Below are positions 1-9,300 of a stretch of DNA of 11,007 nucleotides, piece after piece (positions within the stretch are counted from its first letter, which is position 1; the number at the start of each line of letters is the position of its first letter). The stretch covers positions 1 through 11,007 of the forward strand of contig LSYV01000019.1 in NCBI GenBank assembly GCA_001584585.1. The letters run 5' to 3'. A program made the translations under genes and the position numbers. The stretch is from Gonium pectorale (lineage: Eukaryota; Chlorophyta; Chlorophyceae; Chlamydomonadales; Volvocaceae). Below the pieces are notes generated by a model, which worked only from the letters and a program-made list of their open reading frames with translations, was not told where the DNA came from and did no database searches.

Positions 1-149
1 GATGCAAAGCAATGCCGCTGCCCAACGAATAATGCGACACCCCCACCCCTGCGCGGGCCGATGGCGTGTCGCTGAGCGCGCCCTCCTCAGGTCCGAATCA
101 CCCAACCCCGAACCAACCCTGTGCTGGCGCCGTGTATGTCTATGTTCAG
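1..149 (+). other. Intron preceding the kinase exon
   Basis: No kinase-like reading frame is visible here. The stretch ends in a pyrimidine-containing acceptor, ttcag, directly before the kinase frame opens. I read it as the 3' part of an intron whose donor is outside the window. Parts of it stay open in the kinase frame, but the translation does not resemble the kinase region that should come before subdomain XI. Confidence 0.5.
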
Positions 150-409
150 GTGGCCTTTACGATCAGCCTGCTCAAGCAGCGCCTGCCGATGGACCGCCTC
201 CCACCGGAGCGCTGCCCGCCCAAGCTGTGCTGCGGGGCATCATCGAGGCGTGCTGGGACGAGGATCCGGCGCGCAGGCCCGCGGCGGCGGAGCTGGTGAA
301 GAAGCTGCTCCTGCTGCAGCAGATGTGGACCGCCGACGTGCACCTTGACCAGGGCGGACATCGTATTACTGCAGGTGTGGGAGGGTTACTGTTCCTGCGT
401 CTCAAGTAA
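150..409 (+). CDS. C-terminal exon of a TKL-type protein kinase (5' partial)
   Basis: This is the last visible exon of a Ser/Thr or Tyr-like protein kinase; ATP-dependent protein phosphorylation is the family's role. After an acceptor (ttcag at 145-149) the frame reads GGLYDQ, a Pro/Ala-rich linker, then RGIIEACWDEDPARRPAAAE at about 234-293. That is kinase subdomain XI (CW-x-x-DP-x-x-RP), with the invariant Arg. A Leu-rich helix and a divergent tail follow, ending in TAA at 407-409. The exon starts in phase 1. The catalytic loop, DFG and ATP-binding parts lie upstream of the window. The stop sits inside a good donor sequence (gtaagc at 406-411), so the true end could be spliced further on; I found no convincing next exon. 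The substrate is unknown. Assignment to the TKL group rests only on the subdomain XI style. Confidence 0.68.
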
Positions 410-789
410 GCTTTGAAACTTGTTTTACGTCTTTATCAGCAAGGCAGTTGCTCATCACCGTTACCACCCTGTGCTCCGCGACCATCCTTGATTGGCCGCA
501 TGCTCTTGCGCATTCACGCCTGCTGGGCCCGACTCGCATCGACATCCTCTGAATGTAGTCCTTCCGGAAGGATTCGTCGCCCGGATGGATCCAGCGCCCG
601 TGATGAGGACAGATGGCCGGGCCACCTCACGTTGGTCCTCTTCACTCGGGCCTTCCTTCGTGTGGGCTTTCATCCATCCCGGGTTCGTTAGCTAGGGGTG
701 TGGCTGGCCTTGTCTGCCGTGTCCGTACGTCTTCATTGTGGCGGTGGCAGTGGTCATTGCTTGTGGCATGTTTGAGCAGAAAGCACACA

Positions 790-794
790 TGTAA
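790..794 (+). terminator. Candidate TGTAA poly(A) signal of the kinase gene
   Basis: TGTAA is the usual polyadenylation signal of volvocine algae. This copy lies 381 bases behind the kinase stop codon, a normal 3' UTR length in this group, so 410 to about 810 is probably untranslated. I see no other supported feature in 410-790. Confidence 0.45.
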
Positions 795-1467
795 AATAAC
801 CACCCACCCACCTGTTTGTTGTATGTGGGACGGACGCGGATGCACAGGCGGCGGCACTCCCCTGCCAGGCTGCTGCGATGCGGGAGGACGCGTTAGCGGC
901 GCCACCTGTGACGGGAACGAAGCAGCAGAGCGAGGGCGAATCATTGCCAAGCTGCCATAAATTCGTGTGTGCGTAGGCGACCCACGTGCCCCATCTATCT
1001 GTGGAAGCGGTGGCTACGTGACGGTGATGGGGCGAAGTTACTTTGACGTACGCGCTCTATGCCACGCACGGGGAGTGCCTCTATCCTTGGAGCTGCTCCG
1101 GGTTGAAGCTGCTTCCGCTCTGAACACCCCCTTCACACTTGAACGGAGGCCCTCCATCGATCGGTGCGCGCCGGGAGCATACGCCTGGTGGATTGGATTG
1201 GGTGCCGGCAAATAAAGTGGTAGACGGCCGGAGCTGTATGTACTCAAGTGCTGGCCCCGCATCGCACCTAGCAGCTCCCTGCTGAGGCTGATGGAGCACA
1301 TACACACCTCCCGGTGGGTGGGTGGGGGATGGGGGGGATACCCGCAGCAGTTTGAGGTGTTGGCCCTTCCCCGAACGCTGTGATGTGAGCCGCCCGCCCT
1401 GGCCCGCCCTGCTGTCCTTCCTGCTGCTGGGCTGCCGCGCGCCAGCCATGGACGCCGCCAAGCCCCA

Positions 1468-1488
1468 CATGCATGCATGCATGCATGC
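1468..1488. repeat. GCAT microsatellite
   Basis: About five uninterrupted CATG/GCAT units run from 1468 to 1488. The tract is self-complementary. It is followed by more TATGCA-type sequence up to about 1565. Confidence 0.85.
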
Positions 1489-1511
1489 GTAGGCAGGACG
1501 TATGCACACAT

Positions 1512-1535
1512 GTATGCAGCACCGTATGCAGCACC
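1512..1535. repeat. 12-base tandem duplication
   Basis: The unit gtatgcagcacc occurs twice, head to tail and without mismatches, at 1512-1523 and 1524-1535. Confidence 0.85.
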
Positions 1536-2018
1536 ACATATGCATTTATCAATATGTACGCATAGGGTGCGTTCCGTCCAGCAGCACCAAACCTAATGCC
1601 GGTCCCAGCCCCGACGACGACGACGCCGTCGCCGTACAGCCGTACATGGATGCCGCCAAGCCCCACGGCCAGCCACACACGCAGGCGGAGTGCCGTTGCG
1701 ATCACAGGCCGCCGTCGTAATATAACCATAACCTTTAGCAGCGCGTACGTCCAAGGCGGCCCCGGAGCACGGCGCCCCCGATGAAGGGTGTTGTTCCTCG
1801 AGCTGGATGACGGAGAACGGATGGACCGCCGGTGCTAGAAGCGCCCGCCGGTAGTAAAGCGTGCGACGAACCATCACTCGCACTGCGTTCTCCTGACTCT
1901 CTGTGACTCTGCGACGAGAAAGGCAATGCATGCGGCATCTATCCCGCTGGCGGGCGGTTTGGCCATCCATTAATGAGCTGGGTGTGCATTGTGTTGGCCA
2001 TGTGGTGGGTGGGACAAC

Positions 2019-2123
2019 AACAACCAGCAGCCCCGACGACCCGCCCCCCGCCCTGCCTGGCCCCATCCAGCCCCGACCCAGGCTGCGGTTCGACCCCGGC
2101 GGCTGCCGACCAAGCACCCGACA
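2019..2123. repeat. Degenerate dispersed repeat, copy 1
   Basis: It shares, in the same order, the blocks caaccag/ccccgaYgacccgcc, ccctgcctg, gaccaag and cacccgaca with 2467-2537. Insertions and deletions separate the blocks. A weaker partial match, agccccgacgacgacgac, occurs near 1608-1625. Confidence 0.5.
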
Positions 2124-2466
2124 TATCTCTCCTAGGCTGATTTTGGGAAAGTGAGAGCTGACCAGGCAAGCAGGGGTATGTACTTGGGCAGTGGTGATGG
2201 CAGTGGCAGAACAGGGGCCCCCGAAAGCGGGGGCAAGAAGGGCGGGGGGGGGCATCATGGTGGCGGGGGAGGTGGGACTATTGGGGTGTTGGCACTGCTT
2301 GGCGGGTATTGCTTGCGTGCGTGTGGGGGTGAGGGGGGTTAGGGCATACCGCGGCGGTACTACTTAAGAGCAAATAATGGCGGCGGCAGGGAGACATTCG
2401 ACCGGTGGAAAGGGCCGAGTGGGCAAGAACGGCGGCAGCGGCAGCGGGGGGTATTTCCACGCCCAA

Positions 2467-2537
2467 AACAACCAGCCCCGATGACCCGCCCTGCCTGTTT
2501 GCCCCGGCTGTGATGCGACCAAGTACGGCACCCGACA
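2467..2537. repeat. Degenerate dispersed repeat, copy 2
   Basis: This is the second copy of the repeat at 2019-2123. The best block is aaccagccccgatgacccgc and its continuation into cctgcctg; the gaccaag and cacccgaca blocks follow in the same order at a shorter spacing. Confidence 0.5.
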
Positions 2538-2714
2538 GCCATACATGGCGACCCTGCTCCTCCATTCCACCACCGGTGTATGCGGACCCAATCCGGAGCG
2601 GAAGTCAAGGCCAGTCAAGGCTGCTGGTTGGCTGCCGAGGTGGCCGAAGTGCCGTCCGTCCGTGGTCCGTCGTCCGGGCCCACGACGCAGAGGTTGGCTG
2701 GAACTGATGCCAAC

Positions 2715-2750
2715 AACGAGGTGCATATTGCTAGCTAGCTAACGAGGTGC
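2715..2750. repeat. 10-base direct repeat flanking a GCTA tract
   Basis: The 10-mer aacgaggtgc occurs at 2715-2724 and again at 2741-2750. Between the copies lies gctagctagct. The layout could be replication slippage, or a short excision footprint. Confidence 0.7.
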
Positions 2751-2771
2751 TAGCTGTTAGAGGTACGCAGG

Positions 2772-2785
2772 TTACGTTAACGTAA
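2772..2785. repeat. 14-base perfect palindrome
   Basis: TTACGTTAACGTAA reads the same on both strands. It could be a protein-binding site or chance; nothing nearby assigns it to a gene. Confidence 0.7.
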
Positions 2786-3143
2786 ACCACGCACACCCAC
2801 AAACAAGGGAATGCATGCTAGCATACGCATCTGTCCAGCGAGCCGCAGCTGTGCTGTGCTCCATTACTGGATCTAGCCTGTAGGCGTTGTTGTCGCACAA
2901 GCGGGGAGATTCAAAGCCAGGTGCTGGATGGGCGCAGGCATGCATGTAGGCTGTGACCATGTATATATGTAGCTGCCTGGGCGTACGTGAAACCAAAGCC
3001 GTATCCGTCCGAACCCAAGGAGGCCGGCGGGCGGGGCGGGGGTGGTGGCGTGTCATGCTGTACGGGTACAGGTACGGGTACGGGTGCGAGCCTTTTTGTA
3101 TAACATGTATCTAGTTTCTGTTCGGCACGCCGTGCCTGACACC

Positions 3144-3175
3144 GGTCCATATGACCCCAGGTCCATATGACCCCA
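3144..3175. repeat. 16-base perfect tandem duplication
   Basis: The unit ggtccatatgacccca occurs twice without a mismatch, at 3144-3159 and 3160-3175, and the first three bases of a third unit follow. The perfect match suggests a recent duplication. Confidence 0.9.
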
Positions 3176-3330
3176 GGTGACCGCTACCTCCATCCACACC
3201 GTGCCCTCCGTACCTTGAATTGCATGTGCAGGCGGCACTGTTTGGCTTGGGAATTTCATTCACGTGTTTCAAGTAATTGGCGGCAGCTCCATCCATCAAA
3301 CAACAGCGCTTCTGACACCGGTTCGGTTTT

Positions 3331-3991
3331 AGTTTGCAATGGGATTGCCGGCGCCGGCAAGGAAGCGCAGCAGACGAGACCCAGACCAGCAGTCGACCAC
3401 CCCATCAGCAAGCATGCGCTTCAGGCCTGCTACGAAGGCCCTATGGCATAACGTATCAGGGCGCTCCACCAGCCCGTTCCAGAACCGCAAGCCAGACAAG
3501 CTCAGCCCAGTTAGTGATACTGGAGTGGCCTCTGCGCCAACTTACGGTAGATAGGGAGCGCATGGGTGGGGGAGCGTGCTCCCACCACCATTCGCATACA
3601 GGCTCGTTGCTCTTTAACCATGCATGGGGTTCGTCATGGCACTTTCAAACGACACCACCGCAGTGTATACTGCGCGCACGACACCCCCATGGTGGCCACC
3701 AGGGAGGCATCGATCGTCCACAAAGAGAAAGTTGGTTAGGGTGGACTCGTCAAGTGCAGCACTCTGAGCCTCAAGCAATCGCTACTGCTGGACGGGTAGG
3801 CGGCCCTCGCAAGCAATCAGCACCATGACCAGCAGTGTAATGCGCTAGGATCTTGATGAACAGACCTACACACAATGGGCACCCGTGCTGCATGCCCTGG
3901 CCCATCGAAATTCCCCAAGCAAAATGCTCAGCCCAAGACGGCCAAAGCCCCCGACCCAAAGAGGGCCTGGTACAGTCTCTTACGGCTTGCA
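3331..3991. other. Open frames without recognisable product
   Basis: Plus-strand frames are open at 3339-3554 (from ATG, a Lys/Arg-rich start with KRSRRDP) and 3334-3828 in another frame. Neither resembles a family I know, and the two overlap in different frames, so at most one could be real. Codon use is not clearly that of the Roco exons. I do not call a gene here. Confidence 0.2.
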
Positions 3992-4676
3992 TCAAATGAG
4001 TTGTGCGAATGGCCCGGCGCTGACCGTCCGTCGCGCCCGAGTAGCTGTCAGACAATCACAGTCCAGGCCCAGAAGGACCGGGCAGTGGTCGCTGAGCACA
4101 GCGTCGGGGCATCTCCCGCCTCTCCTCCTCGTGCTGGGCGACACTGGAGACTCCAGCTTCGCCACCACAACTACCGTAGCAGTCGCCCGCTCCTTCAACT
4201 CCCGGCAGAAGTTTTCAGCAGCGCTGCACATTATGGCCGCCTCTTCCCGCATGGCACAAAGTTGCTCCCGCAATACGTGGTTCTCCTCCCGCAGTTGCCA
4301 GTTCTCAGCGGCCAAGTTTCATGTCGATTATTGCAATGGTTGGTAGTTAGCTTGAGCTCATTGTGAAAGTAACAGTTGGTCTGCTGCTGTTGCAGTTGGA
4401 TACGTGAAGAGGTATATTTCTGCTCCACCTCAGCAATTATGCTCTGCTTCAAGGAGGATGAAGTGTGAAGATTAGTAGTTACCGACGTTGCCGAAGATCG
4501 AAGAACCGGAAGTAGTAGGTGTAAAAGGGCAGGCAGCTTGGGGGCCGTGGGGAGCGGCGACAGGTGGGGCTACCGACATGGGTTCGGCTTCAGAGTGCAA
4601 CTCTGCGCTAACGCCTTCATTCAGGCGAGGACGTATCAGACTGCAGGCGTTTGCATGTGCTTCCCAAGTCAGCCAT
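3992..4676 (-). pseudogene. Decayed coiled-coil protein gene, possibly a retroelement ORF1 remnant
   Basis: Read on the minus strand, four successive frames form one plausible protein. From an ATG at 4676, MADLGSTCKRLQSDTSSPE stops at 4617-4619. A second frame (about 4622 to the stop at 4472) is Pro/Ala/Ser-rich. A third (about 4510-4340) has SLKQSIIAEVEQKY followed by a Gln run. A fourth (about 4325-3992) starts NLAAENWQLREENHVLREQL, a clear Leu heptad coiled coil. Three frame changes are needed. Overlapping open frames in a logical order, with no splice sites at the joins, argue for decay by small insertions and deletions rather than introns. The layout of low-complexity N-terminus then coiled coil is common in algal LINE ORF1 proteins, but that assignment is inference. 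Confidence 0.42.
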
Positions 4677-5860
4677 TGTGCCCTAAAGGAGGTCCTGGGT
4701 GGTCCAAGTTTTCAGAAACAGAGGGCGAATGTGTAGCTATATGTGATGAATTACATGCAGTTGAAGGCGAGTGCATCACAAGCAGACGGACGGCCCATCC
4801 ATTTGCAAGAGATGCCCACACCTGACAGGAATGGTCATCTTCCTATTTGCCCAATTTAGGGCAAACGGATGCTGTATACCGTTCGATGATCTTTTAGTGC
4901 CATGAAATGCAAAGGCATCAGCATATGATCTTTGACCCCATGTCGTTACCATACTGCCGTACCACCCAAGCGACCTAAAGTGGCAAAACACACATTACAG
5001 AGTCGCAACAGTTTCCATGATCCCGCCCAAAGCGGGAGTAGGCATTGCCACTGCCACAGTGAGTGAGCCAAAGCTGGGGAACGGCAAAGGAATGGGGCGG
5101 CAGTGCAACCGCCCTCCTTGTCTGACATTTCACACACGGCTTATGGCTCCAAGTGCTAGTGTGTTTCAAACCGATATGCGCGCACCGCTGACTCGAGGCC
5201 GCAACTGACACCCATCCACAGCTCATGCCCAGTAACATCGCCGTCTGCCATGAGGCATGTTTCGAAAGCTGCTCTCTTAATGCACCAACAGCGGCTGTTT
5301 TCTCTGTACCCGCGAAGCAAGGAGAGCCACGTTGGTCGGTAGGCACGTTGAACGATATGACGTTTAGGGGAGAAGGCGGTGGGATGTTGGAAAGGATAAT
5401 GCTGGTGGCTTGTAGGCTGGGGGGCATGACATGGCTGCTGACCGGCTAGCTTCCAGGTGGAGGCGAGCGTACATACATACAGCGGTAGATACGTGCGTGC
5501 GTAGGCTCCACCCAGGAATGGGCGCACTGCTCACAGAGCTCACCCGCTTGCAAGAAATCCCAACGTTCGTCAATTGACATGGTCCAGTTTGCACCATTTC
5601 AGAACTAATGAATACCGGATACCGCCAGATGTATGTGCAACGAGATGCCATCCACACAGGTGCGCGGGAGCAGTTGCATAGCACGCGCCACGCCTAGTTG
5701 CACGGCGGTCGGGCCAGGTAGCTATGCACTGAGGCGTGGTGAGGGAAAGGCATCAGATACGCTTCCAGGCTGTCAGCTTTGTCCCCATGTGATGATCGTA
5801 CTAATCGTACTGCCAGTCCACCCAAGCGCGCTGATGCAACATGTTATTTGTGGCACCGGT
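4677..5860. other. Intergenic stretch without a supported gene
   Basis: Minus-strand frames at 4975-5427 and 5156-5527 are open but overlap in different frames and show no domain or heptad pattern. I see no RNA gene. TTACA motifs (TGTAA on the minus strand) occur around 4750 and 4994, too far from the Roco stop codon to be its preferred signal. Confidence 0.45.
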
Positions 5861-5865
5861 TTACA
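5861..5865 (-). terminator. Candidate TGTAA poly(A) signal of the Roco gene
   Basis: TTACA on the plus strand is TGTAA on the minus strand. It is the first such motif after the Roco stop codon at 6391-6393, 525 bases downstream, within the usual 3' UTR range of volvocine algae. This makes about 5845-6390 the likely 3' UTR. Confidence 0.5.
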
Positions 5866-5941
5866 TAACCTATAGTTGGAGTAGTATTTGCAATAATGTG
5901 GCAAGATGCTAAACCCTCGCACACGCCAGCAGCCAGCTGTC

Positions 5942-5957
5942 CAGGCAGGCAGGCAGG
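5942..5957. repeat. CAGG microsatellite
   Basis: Four uninterrupted CAGG units lie inside the predicted 3' UTR of the Roco gene. A degenerate ACCTACC-type repeat follows at about 6062-6097. Confidence 0.85.
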
Positions 5958-6390
5958 TCCCGCACAGCCCATAGCAGCACACCCACCCAGATGCCGTCGC
6001 CCCTCCCTGCATTCATGCACTGCTGGGCCGACCAGGCAGGTCGACATCGCACCCACCGTGCACCTACATCACCTACCACCTACCACGTACCACGCACCAA
6101 GTGATATCGATCGAGAGATGGCCAGCACGACTGGGCTCGCTTACTTGGGATCACACCGCCTCTGACACCAACTAATTTACGGCTAAGCTGGCCAGGACGT
6201 GTAGTTCAGTACTGGTGGCTTCACGCATGATGATCCAGAGGTCAGAACGTATATACACCTACATATACCTCACAAAACCGTCCAAGCCCAGTAATGCCGC
6301 CGTCGGCCATAACTAGGCCTAGAAAGCGGCTCCCATCTTAACTCTACTCCCTCCCTTGACCCGCTTGTAGCGCAATCACTCACAGCGGCC

Positions 6391-9300
6391 TCATGTGCGG
6401 CGTACTGTCCGGCCCAGCTCCTCCTCCGCGTGGCAGGCGCACAGCCACATGGGCCCCGCGGTGCGGGTGACCACCCTCTGCAGACCCGGCATGCCGCCAG
6501 CGGCCGGGTGGAGGTCACCCGCTTCGTGATTGCCGCCCACCTCTGCATTGCCCTGCCGAATGATGCTAGCAATGGATCTGCGTGCAGGATGAGTAGAGGG
6601 AACGCACAGCGGGACGGGAGAAAGAGCGGGTAGGTCCCCACGGCGGGTCAAACAAAGTAAACTCTTGCACAAACAACATCCGCTACAGTCACCAGTAAAC
6701 AGTGAGCCCAGCTGCCCAACTTACGAGCACGCCTCCTGGCAGGCGCTGTACAGGTCCGCCGGCTTGCCCTCGATGTCCCCCTTGCCCTCCGCAGTCGGGG
6801 TGACACCCGCAGTCCGGAGCAGTCCGTCCTGCTGCTCCACCAGTCTGTCCAGGCAGGCGAGCATGGAGTCCAGCTGCTCGGTGGGTCCAACCTCGCCCTG
6901 CACACATGCATACCGTAGTTGACGGTACCGGAGTGCCACGTAAGAATCGTCCGACACCGAAATGTAGAACGTAATCTCTACAGCCTTGCCAAATATGGGC
7001 TGCCCCCGAAATTACATATCATCTCTCCTAAGGGAAGCGGAGGCGGCGGGTGTCGGGTTTCACGGGGTGCACCCTGCGGGCGGCTGATAGAGATGCGCCA
7101 AGACTGTATCAAGGGTACTTGAACGCGGAAGGAGAACAGGTGTTTGCTTGCGTACCAGTACCGGTAGGTTTTATGCCCAAAGGCGTGTATTTGGGGTGGG
7201 AAAGGCGCCCATCCCCGAAACTTCGTACCAGACTCTGGAAATTCTGCGGGACCCTACTTACGAAAATTGAAGATCACGTATTCATTCCAATGCCCGTTTT
7301 GGACCCTCATGAAAAAATCAATCACGTTTCTTGCGTGGCACTACGGTATGGTGACGAGCTGGGCAATCACGACGTCGTGGTAACAGAAGGAGGCCAGCGC
7401 TGCAATGTGAGTGGCAATGCGTGCACACCGTGATTGCGCTGTAGGGCAATGAATGCTGCTATATATGCACGAACAATCCGGTTCTGCGTCTTCTGAGTGG
7501 CTGGAATCGGCCACCAAGAGCCTCTACACGTGTGCACAGTTCTCACTCTGCGACACCCATGTCATGCCATGGAACTCACCGCGCCTGTGGCCCCGCTCCG
7601 GCCTCTGCTGTGCGTGCGTTGCATCTCCTTCCTGCCATCCGCGACCTCCTCCTCAGGGTCGCCAGCGCCCAGTCTGCCGACAGGTCCAGACACACCGGCC
7701 AGCATAAGGGCGCGCAGCATGGGCCTCAACCCCCGCCCGTGCTTTCGCAGCCAGGCCCTGGCCTCTTTGACCTCGTACCCCCCGTGGTCGGTCAGGTGCA
7801 GGCCGCCCGGGTACTCGCACAGGGCGTGCAGCCGGACGCTGCCAGGCAGGCCGCTGGTGGTGCTGTCCAAGTCCAGCTCCATCCTGTGGTTGCTGGCGCC
7901 ATCGTCGGGCGCAGGGAGCAGCACTGCCAGGGGGAGGTGCTCTCCTCCGCTGGGCCCCACGAGCTTGAACAGCGCCACCGCACGGCGGATCAGGCTCTGG
8001 CGCAGCTCGACTGCCAGGGTGATGCCATTGGGCAAGTCTTTCACTCGCTTCACCATCCGCTCCATGGCCCCGAGGCTGCGGTGGAGCTTGAGCGTGCCCT
8101 CCGACTCACCCTGGCTCACAGCCATGCCCCGTGGCATGCCGCCCTTGCGGCCCCCTTTCACTGGGTACCAGTCTACCGCCTGCTCGTCCAAAGCGTACAT
8201 CGACATGTCTGAGAGCTCTCCACACTCAACACACTGCAGGGGCATGGGAGCCAGCAGTATGCTCACCTACATTAGTTCATCGTAAGGTTCGTCTGACCAA
8301 ATGGGCACCTAATCTACAGTGACCTTGACAGCACAAGTGGTGTCCGTTGCTTGCCCTCGCCTACCTCTGCAACCGCCTGCTTCCACACCACAGTGGCGGT
8401 GACCTCATGTGGGGAGCTTCTGGTGTCGTTGGAGCCGAGGCATTCCGGGCAGTCGTACTTGATGCTTGAGAGCTGGGATGGGTAGCCGATGTTTTAGAGA
8501 AGGAAGATGAGAAGAGCTGCAACGCTTGGGCAGGGCTATTGTGCCCGTTTGAGACTCCTACTGAATTCATACCGGGCCCATAAGGCCAGGCCTGAAAAAG
8601 AATCAACGATTTGTCCCTTCAGAAACAATAAGCATTTCGCCACGCACCTTGACTCCCGGGAACTGCTCCCGAACCTGGGCCAGCTGTGACGCCACCAGCA
8701 GGCCAAGCAGCTCAGGTTCTGGGCCGCAGGTGAAAACACTCAGCGGGCCTGCCGTTGGTCTCTGTGGTAGGCGCAGTAAGGCAGCAACGGTCATGGATTG
8801 GGGCCCAATGCCAAGCTTGTGACCCCCACCAGCAGTTGAGAAGATTACCTGGTCTGGGTCGTACGCAACCACGATGTGCTGGGCCTCCTGCTGCAGAAAC
8901 ACCCCAAAGCGCCACATGCGCTCCAACTTCATGTAGTGTAGCTGCGGTAGCGATAGCAGCCGGCACAGCAGCCGGCACAACAGCGCGTCCGGGAGGTGCT
9001 TGTCGAAGGTGTACTTGGCGCCCCACCACCGCCGTGGCTGTTCATCGGTGCCTGGAGACTCCTGGAAGCATGTTGACCGGGGCATCCATGGAGCGCGGTT
9101 TCAGATGCCGCTAGCAGCAGAGAGACGAGGTACATAGGGCGAAGAGACTGTTCTGACCCTGCTTAGATTTCGGAGCGAGCACTGGACTCGCACACCTGCC
9201 TGTAATGTACCGCTTACTTGCAGTCAGGCACACAGTAGGGTTCCAATACGGTTCTTGCACGTGTCGTGAAGTCTCAATCCTGTCTCCCAAAGCCCATCCT

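Larger units (their letters stand above)
1447..1666. repeat. Pair of 22-base near-identical direct repeats
   Basis: The sequences at 1447-1468 and 1645-1666 differ at one position out of 22 (atggacgcc against atggatgcc, followed in both by gccaagccccac). They lie 198 bases apart in the same orientation. The flanks are only weakly alike. Confidence 0.75.
811..3330. other. Gene-poor, repeat-rich intergenic stretch
   Basis: I find no coding region I can support on either strand. The longest open frames, such as a minus-strand one at 1593-2258, are rich in Arg, Pro and Gly, are built from repeat sequence and resemble no family. The stretch holds a GCAT tract, a near-identical 22-base pair of repeats, a degenerate dispersed repeat, a 16-base tandem duplication, runs of G on the plus strand (about 1313-1340 and 2227-2340), and short GTACGG-like repeats at 3060-3087. 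Confidence 0.5.

Noticed and set aside
2084..2097. tRNA T-loop-like sequence ggttcgacccc
   Set aside because: The flanking five bases do not pair as a T-stem, and no D-arm, anticodon arm or acceptor stem is found at the right distance.
1593..2258. Minus-strand open frame of 221 codons
   Set aside because: Composition is Arg/Pro/Gly-rich, it runs through repeat copies, has no domain or splice context, and other frames are open in the same GC-rich stretch.
3053..3090. Telomere-like GTACGG repeats
   Set aside because: The unit is not the algal TTTTAGGG telomere repeat and only about four imperfect units exist, so it is a simple repeat.
3875..4366. Plus-strand frames of 153-163 codons
   Set aside because: They are antisense to the coiled-coil remnant; the minus-strand heptad pattern is the better reading.
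7562..7564. TGA at the end of the minus-strand frame as the Roco stop
   Set aside because: A strong GTGAGT donor lies 15 bases before it, and two further phase-compatible coding exons follow. It remains possible as an intron-retention end, since a TGTAA lies at 7012-7016.
7497..8285. Plus-strand open frame of 262 codons opposite the Roco C-terminal exon
   Set aside because: It is the antisense shadow of the largest Roco exon (8233-7580), whose minus-strand translation and phase fit the gene.
8603..9085. Minus-strand 160-codon frame taken as one uninterrupted exon
   Set aside because: It reads through the 87-base intron and past a good donor at 8647; splicing both gives a better COR match.
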